A stretch of DNA of 15,696 bases from an uncultured Flavihumibacter sp. (GCA_946482545.1 CAMLRX010000118.1:1-15696); one strand, 5' to 3'. Shown: positions 7,746 to 15,567, counted from the first letter of the stretch. Numbers and translations: made by a program. The notes: generated from the sequence alone by a model not told the origin.

Positions 7746-9083
7746 TCACCGTATTTTGGTGGCAGGAAAGAAGATCTTGAACACGGATCCCTGTTGCTCA
7801 ACGGAACTTACACTGATCGCCCCTTCGTGCATTTCAACGATTTTTCGGCAGGTGGCGAGGCCAAGGCCCGTTCCCTGGTAATCGCTGGTGGGGTGCAGCC
7901 TTACAAACGGGTTGAACAACTTATGCAGGTAAGCCTGAGGAATGCCAATCCCATTGTCACTTATCGTTATGGTGGTGCCGCTGCCGGTGTTGCTGGCTTG
8001 AATGGTCACCACCGGGGGAACCTCCTTTTTCCTGAACTTGATGGCGTTACCGGTGAGGTTCAGGAAAAGCCGGAACAACTGGGTTTTGTCGCCCAGTACA
8101 ACCGGGAGTTCGTTCCACGACAACTGTGCGCCGTTCTCAGTAATGAGTGGCTGGAGGTCACCGGCCACTTCTTTCATCAGTAGGTTAAGGTCTGTTGGTT
8201 CGGAATCGCCGGACAACTTACCCGCACGCGCGTAATTGAGCAGGTTGATGATGAGCTTTTGCATCCTTTCCGCGCCATCGCTGGCACGGAAAATATACTC
8301 CTGTGCAGTTTCATCCAGTTGGGACTTATACTTTTTCTCCAGCAGCATCAGGAAGGAGCGGGTCATCCGCAAAGGCTCCTGCAGGTCATGCGAGGTAATG
8401 CGCGCATATTCATCGAGTTCACGGTTGGAAGCGCGCAACTGCTCGTTAATGTTTGCGATCTTTTTTTCAGAACGGATGAAATACAGCGAGAGCGCGATCA
8501 GCAATCCAGCAGAGAGGGCGCCGATTACAATGGTCCATATCCTGTTGTGCAGGGCCATTTTTTCTATTCTGGCTTTCATGGCCGTACTATCCGCCAGAAG
8601 TTGATCTTCCAGCGCTTTGCTCCGTTCCCGGAATTTTTCCATCAGCAATTTTCCCTGTCCATCGTGAACAAATTCCAGTCCACCGGTAAGGCCTTCTGCA
8701 CTAAAGATGGCCATTCCCTTGTTTAGGCGGTCGATCCTGTTCCTGGCGGCCTCCCGCATGTTGCGCAGTTCCGCGCCGAAGCGTTTCGCCACGGCAGTAT
8801 CCCGCTCCAGCGACCGCATGGTATTTTCAAACCCTGATACCGAACTGTTGTAGTTGTTGAGGTACCATTCATTGTTCACCAGGTAATAACCGCGCATGGC
8901 GGATTCTGCTTGTAAGAGATCAACATTCAATGCCTTTACATCGTTCAGGAGATTTTCGTTCTCATGGATGGCACGCCTTGTATCAGTAAGTTTGAATGCA
9001 TTGGTGATGAGAATGGCAAAACCCGCCAGCAGGATGAGCAGCGAGATGCACAGGTAGAGATAGGTTCGTTTCGTAAAGTTCAA
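7746..9083 (-). CDS. CHASE3-domain membrane histidine kinase
   Basis: A 445-residue inner-membrane kinase. TM1 (about 8-29) and TM2 (about 182-203) flank an extracytoplasmic helical CHASE3 sensor with the characteristic ESAMRGYYLVNNEWYLNNY segment at about 60-78. A coiled linker leads to HisKA with TSHDLQEPLRM, H232, and a complete ATPase domain: N346 in GNAIKF, G1 D376-N-G-I-G, G2 GTGLGLA at 404-410. The H-box is the same SHDLQEPLR type as in the kinase at 2065. No ATG or GTG precedes TM1; the reading frame is open back to the stop of the TPR gene (9129-9131), so the start is taken as the TTG at 9083-9081, giving a normal N-terminus MNFTKRTY before TM1. No response regulator is adjacent, so its target is unknown. 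The 45-nt gap to the upstream TPR gene suggests co-transcription. Confidence 0.92.
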   Translation of the reverse strand: MNFTKRTYLYLCISLLILLAGFAILITNAFKLTDTRRAIHENENLLNDVKALNVDLLQAESAMRGYYLVNNEWYLNNYNSSVSGFENTMRSLERDTAVAKRFGAELRNMREAARNRIDRLNKGMAIFSAEGLTGGLEFVHDGQGKLLMEKFRERSKALEDQLLADSTAMKARIEKMALHNRIWTIVIGALSAGLLIALSLYFIRSEKKIANINEQLRASNRELDEYARITSHDLQEPLRMTRSFLMLLEKKYKSQLDETAQEYIFRASDGAERMQKLIINLLNYARAGKLSGDSEPTDLNLLMKEVAGDLQPLITENGAQLSWNELPVVLGDKTQLFRLFLNLTGNAIKFRKKEVPPVVTIQASNTGSGTTITISDNGIGIPQAYLHKLFNPFVRLHPTSDYQGTGLGLATCRKIVEMHEGAISVSSVEQQGSVFKIFFPATKIR

Positions 9084-9128
9084 AGTAAAGAAGGTTAATG
9101 GCTGTTCCGAAGATAAGAAAATAAGGAT

Positions 9129-9752
9129 TTACTTCTGCGTACCTTCCTCTAACGCTTCTTTCAATTCCCCGGCCTTCTCACTTACCGGTGTGCCCGGCGG
9201 GATTTTTTTCAGCCACTCCCTGGTTTTTTCCTCGTTCTTTTCATCGGCATAGCCAAGGGCCATAAAGAAAGCCGCTTCGTAGCGGAACACGGAACTTCCG
9301 TTGTACACTTTGCGCAAATCCGTTCTTGCCTCATTGGTTTCACCGGTAAAAAACAGGCATACGCCCCGGTAAAAAAGCGCCACCTGGCTGGAGCTATCAA
9401 TCATGAGGGCCTTATCCAGCAATGGGAGTGCTTTTTCATATTCCGTTCTATTAAAAAGCACGGAGGCGGCCAGCAGCAGGGAGTCGGTTCCTCCGCCTCT
9501 TTCAATCGGGTTCTCCATTTTCATCTGCCCCCAACGGTCGATGTACCCGGGTGATGGCCATAAGAAAATAACGGCCACAATGGCCACAGACGCAATGCCC
9601 GCGAAGATGTAACGCCTGCGCCTGACCGAGGCCCTGCGTACACGCTTCGAAAAAACGGGATCGGCCTTCAGCTTTTGTTTAAAAGCAGTTCGCTCCTCCT
9701 CGTTCATCGCGCCTGAAAGGTATCTTTCTATGTTCAACTCCGATGCATCCAT
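9129..9752 (-). CDS. Single-TM TPR protein with anti-sigma-like N-terminus
   Basis: A 207-residue protein if started at the ATG at 9752-9750. Residues 1-40 (NIERYLSGAMNEEERTAFKQ then DPVFSKRV) resemble the short cytoplasmic N-terminal segment seen in many Bacteroidota anti-sigma and TPR membrane proteins. A basic stretch RRRR precedes one TM helix at about 48-66. The rest, about 90-200, is helical with two to three TPR-like repeats (YEKALPLLDKALMIDSSSQVA; ALFYRGVCLFFTGETNEARTDL; AAFFMALGYADEKNEEKTREWL), predicted outside the membrane. The frame is open up to an ATG at 9950, but the extra 66 residues are basic, unlike a known domain, and would run over the hflX promoter, so the inner ATG is preferred. 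No sigma factor gene is adjacent, so an anti-sigma role is unproven. It may act with the CHASE3 kinase 45 nt downstream. Confidence 0.75.
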   Translation of the reverse strand: MDASELNIERYLSGAMNEEERTAFKQKLKADPVFSKRVRRASVRRRRYIFAGIASVAIVAVIFLWPSPGYIDRWGQMKMENPIERGGGTDSLLLAASVLFNRTEYEKALPLLDKALMIDSSSQVALFYRGVCLFFTGETNEARTDLRKVYNGSSVFRYEAAFFMALGYADEKNEEKTREWLKKIPPGTPVSEKAGELKEALEEGTQK

Positions 9753-9926
9753 CTGAAACTGTTTTAAGGATGAAAAAATCCCAGTGTGAAGCGCTGACCT
9801 TTCTCCGAAACAATCTTTCGCAACCAGCTTCCCCATAAAATAAAAGCGTTGCCCGGATTTCTTCCTTAATCTACTTAAAAAATCCATGCCTTTCGCCCTG
9901 AAACCCCATTTTCGCCCCGCCCTTCC

Positions 9927-9934
9927 TATCTTTG
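9927..9934 (+). promoter_or_regulatory. Putative Bacteroidota -7 promoter element (TATCTTTG) for hflX
   Basis: TATCTTTG is a full match to TAnnTTTG and lies 15 nt before the TTG chosen as the hflX start. No TTG -33 box is found at normal spacing. Its presence argues against the upstream TTG at 9932 being the start, since that codon lies inside the promoter element itself. Confidence 0.45.
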
Positions 9935-9949
9935 CCGAAACTTGATTCA

Positions 9950-11140
9950 TTGCTCGAGAACAAATCTATTATTCAGAAACAGGAGAAAGCGCTCCTGGTG
10001 GGACTGGTTACCAAAGAACAAACGGAACAACAGGTACTGGAATACCTGGATGAATTGCAGTTCCTCGCGGAAACCGCAGGCGCCGTGACCGTGAAAAAAT
10101 TCTATCAGAAACTGGCGCATCCCGATAGCCGGACTTTCGTGGGAAAAGGAAAACTGGAAGAAATTAAACAGTATGCCCTCAGCAAAGGTGCGGAACTCCT
10201 GATATTCGACGACGAACTTACCGGATCGCAGATCATCAATATTGAAAAAGATACCGGGATAAAAACGATTGACCGCTCCGATCTTATCCTGGACATTTTC
10301 GCCCGCAGGGCAAAAACGGCACAGGCGAAAACGCAGGTGGAACTGGCCCAGTACCAGTACCTGCTGCCCCGGCTGAAAGGGATGTGGAAACACCTGGAAA
10401 GGCAGGGAGGGGGTATCGGCACAAGAGGTCCCGGGGAAACTGAGATCGAAACCGACCGCCGGATCGTAAAGGACAAGATCGTATTGCTCCGCAAAAAACT
10501 CGCGGAAATAGACAAACAGGCTTTCACCCAACGCAAGGACCGCGGTGAATTCATTCGCGTGGCGTTGGTAGGGTACACGAATGTGGGCAAGTCCACGCTG
10601 ATGAATATCCTCAGTAAAAGTGAGGTTTTCGCGGAGAATAAGCTTTTCGCCACCCTCGAAACCACTACGCGTAAAGTCGTGTTTGAAAGTACGCCTTTCC
10701 TCTTGAGCGACACTGTGGGCTTTATCCGCAAACTCCCCCACCACCTGGTGGAAAGTTTCAAAAGCACGCTGGATGAAGTACGGGAAGCCGATATCCTGCT
10801 GCATGTTGTGGATGTATCGCATCCGGCTTACGAAGACCAGTACGGTGTGGTGAACAAGACCCTCCAGGAACTGAAAGCCTTCGATAAACCGATGATCACC
10901 ATTTTCAACAAACTTGACCTCTATGAGGAACGCACGTTCGATGAATGGCTGGAAGAAGGTGTAAAACAACAGATACTGGAAGAACTGAAAGAGAAATGGC
11001 AGCGTTATACCGACGGGAATTGTGTTTTCGTTTCCGCCATTGAAAAGCGGAACATCGAACAATTGCGGACCCGTATTTTATATAAGGTGCGCGACCTCTA
11101 CCAGGAGCGGTTCCCCTATAAATCCGAATACTTCTATTAA
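9950..11140 (+). CDS. hflX: Ribosome-associated GTPase HflX
   Basis: HflX is a GTPase that binds the 50S subunit and splits stalled or hibernating ribosomes, notably under heat stress. About 396 residues. The N-terminal HflX domain contains the glycine-rich signature GGGIGTRGPGETEIETDRR starting at G153. The G domain has G1 GYTNVGKST at 208-216, G3 DTVGF from D254, and G4 NKLD at 320-323; all are intact. No ATG lies near the N-terminus. In-frame TTG codons exist at 9932 and 9950; 9950 is preferred because it gives MLENKSIIQKQEKALLVGL, a normal HflX beginning, and because the 9932 TTG sits inside a TAnnTTTG element. The TAA overlaps the ATG of the Rieske gene by 1 nt. It is divergent from the TPR gene. 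Function is firm; the exact start is not. Confidence 0.95.
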   Translation: MLENKSIIQKQEKALLVGLVTKEQTEQQVLEYLDELQFLAETAGAVTVKKFYQKLAHPDSRTFVGKGKLEEIKQYALSKGAELLIFDDELTGSQIINIEKDTGIKTIDRSDLILDIFARRAKTAQAKTQVELAQYQYLLPRLKGMWKHLERQGGGIGTRGPGETEIETDRRIVKDKIVLLRKKLAEIDKQAFTQRKDRGEFIRVALVGYTNVGKSTLMNILSKSEVFAENKLFATLETTTRKVVFESTPFLLSDTVGFIRKLPHHLVESFKSTLDEVREADILLHVVDVSHPAYEDQYGVVNKTLQELKAFDKPMITIFNKLDLYEERTFDEWLEEGVKQQILEELKEKWQRYTDGNCVFVSAIEKRNIEQLRTRILYKVRDLYQERFPYKSEYFY

Positions 11141-11493
11141 TGAGTGGGCTGAACTGGATAAAAGTGGCCGATAGTGTAAATGAATTTGTTTTGGGTCCCA
11201 ACAACATCGGGATCATCGAGGCGGATGGGAAAAGAATGTGCATTGGTCGCCACGGAGAAAAATGGGTGGCTTTTGCGCTGAAGTGCCCACATGCGGGCGG
11301 CATCATGGCCGATGGCTTTTTTGATGCCATGGGAAATGTGGTATGTCCGCTGCACCGTTATAAATTCAACGCTGAGAACGGGAGAAACACGAGCGGAGAG
11401 GGTTATTATCTGCGCACCTGGCCGGTGGAAATACGGGATAGCGGCGTATTCATCGGGATAAAGCCAGGCTTCTTCAGTTCATTGTTCCAATAG
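11140..11493 (+). CDS. Small Rieske-type [2Fe-2S] ferredoxin-like protein
   Basis: A 117-residue cytoplasmic protein consisting almost only of a Rieske domain. The cluster ligands are visible: C49-P-H51 (CPHAGG) and C69-P-L-H72 (CPLHRYKFN), the CxH...CxxH pattern of Rieske proteins, with the conserved YKFN after the second histidine. There is no TM helix or Tat signal, so it resembles NirD-like or dioxygenase ferredoxin components rather than cytochrome bc1 subunits. It is translationally coupled to hflX (TAATG), which gives no clue to a redox partner: no oxygenase or nitrite reductase large subunit is nearby. Its last 15 nt overlap the end of the convergent kinase gene. The fold is secure; its electron partner is unknown. 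Confidence 0.92.
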   Translation: MSGLNWIKVADSVNEFVLGPNNIGIIEADGKRMCIGRHGEKWVAFALKCPHAGGIMADGFFDAMGNVVCPLHRYKFNAENGRNTSGEGYYLRTWPVEIRDSGVFIGIKPGFFSSLFQ

Positions 11494-13083
11494 TTCGAAA
11501 GGCAGCAGCAATTCAAAATAAGGTACGGGGTGTTCATTGTCTCCAAAACGAAGCGTTCCTTCCACAGATTTTGCCATCTTCTGCGCAAGCGCCCATCCTA
11601 AGGAGGCTTCCACAAGTGCGCCGGATTCATGCGTGCCTGTGTAAGAAATCCTGAAACGCAACCTCGCTTTATTGTTCCGTTGCATTTCATCCAATTGTGT
11701 TTCCAACTGGATATACCCCTCCTTCGTGAGCCTGAAAGCCTGTGCCAGCAATACCTGTAACACCTGTGTTGTTTGCTGGCCATGTCCCGCAACACTTTTA
11801 GGAACGGATGGGTGAATCACGGTATGCACCTTCAGTGGTTTTCCCTGTACCAGCATGTTGAAACGCGTGGCCAGTTCCTCCGTGATTTTCCGGATGCAAA
11901 GCGGGTGTTTTTCTTCCAGCAAATTTTCGGGAATATCGTTGGAAAGCTGGATCATTTCATCCGCTGTTTCTGAAGCATGCCGGATCGTTTCATCAAGTTG
12001 TTGCAGAAAAATCTGTTGCTCAGGTGAAAGCGGTGTTTGCAGCAGTTGCGCTGTAATACTGGCCACCCCCTGCAAAGGTGTTCTTACATCGTGTTTAATG
12101 TGGTGGGCAAGCGTTTGTAACTTGAGTTCCATTGCGTTGGCCCTTGAAGAACTTGTTTCCAGCATCTCCCTGTAGTTCACGGCATCCGTATTGTCTTTGG
12201 TGATACCGGCCACCCCTGTGAGCCGCCCCTCCTGATCAAAAAATGGAAACTTCACGGTGAACACATGAGTTTTTCCCCAGGGGCCATTAAATACATTTTC
12301 CATCTCCAGCGGCTCCAGCGATTGAATCACTTTTGCGTCGGCATCGGCGTAGGTTTTGAGGAACGACTCGTCGTGGCCATACACTTCAAAAATCGTTTTA
12401 CCGATCACTTCTTCCGGACGGCGGTTGATGTAGTGAAGAAAGGTTTGGTTCACGGTTACATACTTACCATTCAGGTCTTTGATGTAGATCATCAGCGGAA
12501 TGGCATCTATGAGGTGCTGCACCTGGAATTGCGCCTGTTCCCCCGCTTTTTTCAGCAGTTCCAGCTCCTGCTCCAGTTTCACCCTGTCGGTAATGTTCTT
12601 CACGATAATATGCAATCCTGAAACCGCGTGTTTATTGTAAAGCAGGTAACTGGTGATCTCCACATGCTTTTCCTCGTGGAGTGCGATCCTGAAGTTGATT
12701 TCGTGTACATCGTTTTCCAGTTGTTCTGCAAAATGATGCCTGATAACAGGTTGAAAGTATTCGGGGAAAAGTGATTCGAACAGCACAGACTTATCTTCCA
12801 GGTCCATATTGCCTGTAATGGCGAGTACCTGGTTGCTCACGAAACTCATTTTCCCATCCGGGGCGGCGATACAGATACCGATGGTGGCATTGGTGGCCAG
12901 TTGGTCGTATTTGGCTTTGAAATACCGGGTATCGGCTTCGGAACGGGTCCTTTGAAATACCTGGAATGCGGTGAAGAGGGCAAGTAAAACAATGAGTATG
13001 CCCGCAGGGAGCAGTTGATTGAAACAGATGGAAGCGATAGTGGCTCCAGCGATGAACGCCGTCAACAGGTACAATTTCTTCAT
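11479..13083 (-). CDS. Membrane PAS-PAS histidine kinase-like protein with degenerate ATPase domain
   Basis: A 534-residue protein. Two hydrophobic N-terminal helices (about 4-20 and 24-42) form a hairpin anchor, followed by PAS domains at about 58-170 and 185-300 (VKNITDR and VAGITKDNTD ends). HisKA is recognisable: LAHHIKHDVRTPLQG, with H331 as likely phospho-acceptor. The ATPase domain is eroded: the N-box position reads LLAQAFRLT (Q448 for Asn), the G1 Asp is replaced by Y481 in SYTGTHESG, the F-box and ATP lid are missing, and only LGWALAQ at 495-501 recalls G2. The C-terminus still ends in a beta-strand typical of the fold (YFELLLPFE). It is probably unable to bind ATP normally and may act as a pseudokinase or as a phosphotransfer/sensor scaffold (inference). 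The reading frame is intact with an ATG start, so it is not an obvious pseudogene. Confidence 0.88.
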   Translation of the reverse strand: MKKLYLLTAFIAGATIASICFNQLLPAGILIVLLALFTAFQVFQRTRSEADTRYFKAKYDQLATNATIGICIAAPDGKMSFVSNQVLAITGNMDLEDKSVLFESLFPEYFQPVIRHHFAEQLENDVHEINFRIALHEEKHVEITSYLLYNKHAVSGLHIIVKNITDRVKLEQELELLKKAGEQAQFQVQHLIDAIPLMIYIKDLNGKYVTVNQTFLHYINRRPEEVIGKTIFEVYGHDESFLKTYADADAKVIQSLEPLEMENVFNGPWGKTHVFTVKFPFFDQEGRLTGVAGITKDNTDAVNYREMLETSSSRANAMELKLQTLAHHIKHDVRTPLQGVASITAQLLQTPLSPEQQIFLQQLDETIRHASETADEMIQLSNDIPENLLEEKHPLCIRKITEELATRFNMLVQGKPLKVHTVIHPSVPKSVAGHGQQTTQVLQVLLAQAFRLTKEGYIQLETQLDEMQRNNKARLRFRISYTGTHESGALVEASLGWALAQKMAKSVEGTLRFGDNEHPVPYFELLLPFELLEQ

Positions 13084-13287
13084 ATCGGAATCCGGATTTT
13101 ACAGCGGGCCAACAAGTGCATGGAACGATATGCATCGTGTTTCCCGGTCCCGGCTAAAGTAAGGGATTTTTGTGTTTGACGCCTGGTCCCATCAAGATTT
13201 CATTTCAAAAAAACAGATCAACCGGAAGTAAGCAATACCTTTATGCCTCTTAACTAAAAGAGAACAAACACTTTAGAAATTCACCCG

Positions 13288-13896
13288 ATGAATTTGTTTG
13301 AACAACTCATAGCGCTGGATGAAAAATTATTCATCGCCATCCATGCCAACGGGGCCGTATCCTGGCTCGATCCGCTGATGCTGGCATCGCGCAACGCGCT
13401 CACCTGGGTGCCGCTCTATGTCTTTGTTTTGTACTGGATCATCCGCCACAAACGCAACTACGCGCTGTTGTTCCTGCTGGGCACGTTGGCTACGTTCGCC
13501 ATCACAGATTTTGTGAGTGCCAGCGTGCTGAAACCCTTAATTGGGCGGGAAAGACCCTGTTATAATGTGGCATTTGAAGGGTATTTGCGGAACATCATCG
13601 GCTGCGGCGGACGGTATTCTTTTCCTTCCTCACACGCTTCCAACCATTTCGGGATGGCGGCTTTCTGGTTCTTCAGCGTGCGGGCCATGGGCGCAAAGCG
13701 TTGGTACTGGGTCTGGGCTTGGGCGCTGCTGATCGGCTACGCGCAGATTTATGTAGGCAAACACTACCCGCTGGATATTTTGGGCGGGGCGGTATTCGGG
13801 GCCGTAACCGGCTACCTCGTATCCTTGCTGTTCACCCGCCTGATGGGAAAGAAAATTCTAACGGGGAAACGCACTACTTTTGACCCGCTTCCCTAA
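13288..13896 (+). CDS. PAP2-superfamily membrane phosphatase
   Basis: A 202-residue membrane protein with about five to six TM helices. PAP2 enzymes remove phosphate from lipid phosphates or polyprenyl pyrophosphates. The motifs are visible: K82-x6-R89-P90, P113-S-S-H116, and the third motif around H159 and D163 (VGKHYPLD), where H159 is the expected nucleophile. In the third motif the usual SR pair is A152-Q153, so the conserved arginine is absent; this may be a lineage variant. Substrate is likely undecaprenyl pyrophosphate or a phosphatidyl lipid phosphate, inferred from the family and from the glycosyltransferase 12 nt downstream, which should use a polyprenyl-phosphate-linked donor. The start ATG lies 204 bp from the divergent kinase gene; TACCTTTA (13236-13243) is a one-mismatch -7 element. 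Confidence 0.9.
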   Translation: MNLFEQLIALDEKLFIAIHANGAVSWLDPLMLASRNALTWVPLYVFVLYWIIRHKRNYALLFLLGTLATFAITDFVSASVLKPLIGRERPCYNVAFEGYLRNIIGCGGRYSFPSSHASNHFGMAAFWFFSVRAMGAKRWYWVWAWALLIGYAQIYVGKHYPLDILGGAVFGAVTGYLVSLLFTRLMGKKILTGKRTTFDPLP

Positions 13897-13908
13897 ATTG
13901 ACCTTCTT

Positions 13909-15567
13909 ATGCAAACAACTGTACTTCCTGTAATTACCGGGAAATGGTATTACTACTGGCTTTCCATTTTAATATTGTCACTCATCCCGGGGTTGTTCAC
14001 GACATTGATGGAGCAGGATGCCGCGCTTTATGCGGGCATCGCAAAGCAGATCGTGTGGCGCAACGATTGGGTGAACCTCTACGCGAACGGTGCCGACTGG
14101 CTCGATAAACCGCATCTTCCTTTCTGGATTACGGCGGCAAGTTTTAAGCTGTTTGGGATTGGTACATTTTCTTATAAACTTCCCGCCTTCTTTTGCTGGT
14201 TGGGTGCTGCCTGGTACACCGGGTCCCTCACGCGCCATTTTTATGGCGTTCATACGGGGCGGATTGCAGTGCTCATCTTTCTTTCGGCATTGCATGGTAT
14301 TATCAGCATCAACGATGTGCGTGCTGAACCCTACCTTACTTTTTTCCTGATCGCCTCCTCTTTCCACCTGGTGAAGGCGGAGCGGACGGCGGTGCAATTG
14401 TTTCCTGCCGCTTTGTTCACAGCCGCTGCTGTTATGACGAAAGGCCCATTCGTATTGATCCCCATCGGAGGCGGCATGCTGATCCATTGGATGATCAAAG
14501 GCGAATGGAAACAATTTCTGCATTGGAAATGGTATGTTTACCTGCTGCTCACCGCAGTGTTTATCGTACCTGAACTCTGGTGTTTGTACCTACAGTTTGA
14601 TGCGCGTCCCGAGCTACTGGTATTTGGTGAAAAAAACGTGTCGGGTATCCGTTTTTTTCTGTGGGATAGTCAATTCGGAAGGTTCTTTAATACGGGTCCG
14701 ATAAAAGGCAAGGGCGATCCGTTCTTTTTCCTGCATACCCTGCTTTGGGCGTTTCTATCCTGGAGTGTTTTATTGTATGCGGGCATTGTTTCGAAATTCA
14801 GAATATTGTTCAGCGGGGAAAGAAAAGCTTCCGCGGAATGGATCAGTTTTGGCGCGGCGCTTCTTACTTTACTGGTGTTTTCGCTTTCAAGGTTCCAGCT
14901 TCCGCATTACCTCAATATACTGTTTCCTTACTTCAGCATGTTACTGGCAGCCTGGATGCTTCAGTTGCGGTCTGCATCGGCATTTAAAAAGGTATTCTAT
15001 ACACAGCGGGTGGTATCGCTGCTCATGGTACTTCTCCCTGCCGTGGTCATCGTTTTATTCCGTCCTCCTTACTGGTGGGTTTATCTTTTGTTGACCGGTG
15101 GTTTTCTATGGGTATGGTGGGTGATAAAAACGCAGGATCTTTCTTCTGCTATCCGGACGGGGTTGGCAGGGAGTGTGGCGGTTGCGCTGTTCCTGAACCT
15201 GTTTTTTTACCCGGCTTTGCTGGAATACCAGGGTGGATCTGTTGCCGCTGAATGGAAGAATAAGAAATATCCTGGCCGCCAGGTACAGTTTTGGGAGATC
15301 AATTCTTATGGGTTTGAATTTTATAGCGATGCGCCGGTGTTGCGGTCTGCTGAAATCGAAATGCCGCTGTTGTACACCGGCAGGGTAGGTCTCGAAAAAC
15401 TGGACAGCATGGCGCTTCCCTATAAGGTTGACGCGGTATTTTCCAGTTTTCCGGTTACCAGGTTGAATGGCCGGTTTTTAAATCCCGCTTCGCGGGCCTC
15501 CCGGTTGGATAGTGTTTGGTTACTGCAGGTTAACCCAGTGGATTTGAATAATTTAGAAAAAAAATAA
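13909..15567 (+). CDS. ArnT/PMT-like polytopic glycosyltransferase (GT39/GT83 type)
   Basis: A 552-residue inner-membrane protein with roughly ten or more TM helices, then a C-terminal soluble part (about 440-552) predicted outside. The N-terminal loop after TM1 has the acidic pair E-Q-D in MEQDAALYAGIAKQI and the DWLDKPHLPFW segment, matching the catalytic loop and substrate-proximal motif of ArnT/PMT-family enzymes, which move a sugar from a polyprenyl-phosphate donor to lipid A, protein or another acceptor on the outer face of the membrane. The donor and acceptor here cannot be told. It starts 12 nt after the PAP2 gene, so the two are probably one operon, and the phosphatase could recycle the released carrier (inference). 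No arnBCAD-like genes for aminoarabinose are present in the window, so calling it ArnT itself would be too specific. Confidence 0.88.
   Translation: MQTTVLPVITGKWYYYWLSILILSLIPGLFTTLMEQDAALYAGIAKQIVWRNDWVNLYANGADWLDKPHLPFWITAASFKLFGIGTFSYKLPAFFCWLGAAWYTGSLTRHFYGVHTGRIAVLIFLSALHGIISINDVRAEPYLTFFLIASSFHLVKAERTAVQLFPAALFTAAAVMTKGPFVLIPIGGGMLIHWMIKGEWKQFLHWKWYVYLLLTAVFIVPELWCLYLQFDARPELLVFGEKNVSGIRFFLWDSQFGRFFNTGPIKGKGDPFFFLHTLLWAFLSWSVLLYAGIVSKFRILFSGERKASAEWISFGAALLTLLVFSLSRFQLPHYLNILFPYFSMLLAAWMLQLRSASAFKKVFYTQRVVSLLMVLLPAVVIVLFRPPYWWVYLLLTGGFLWVWWVIKTQDLSSAIRTGLAGSVAVALFLNLFFYPALLEYQGGSVAAEWKNKKYPGRQVQFWEINSYGFEFYSDAPVLRSAEIEMPLLYTGRVGLEKLDSMALPYKVDAVFSSFPVTRLNGRFLNPASRASRLDSVWLLQVNPVDLNNLEKK

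Noticed and set aside
9753..9950. N-terminal extension of the TPR protein to an ATG at 9950
   Set aside because: The 66 extra residues are basic and unlike a domain, the segment would overlap the hflX promoter and start, and the inner ATG gives a standard anti-sigma-like N-terminus.
9947..11062. Open frame of 371 codons antisense to hflX
   Set aside because: HflX motifs are all on the + strand; the antisense product is rich in F, H and Q with no domain, typical of a shadow frame.
13105..13120. Weak sigma-54 promoter-like sequence with GG and GC 10 nt apart upstream of the PAP2 gene
   Set aside because: Only the GG/GC core and a few bases match TGGCAC-N5-TTGC, and the start site would be over 150 nt from the gene. 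No better candidate was seen in any intergenic gap.
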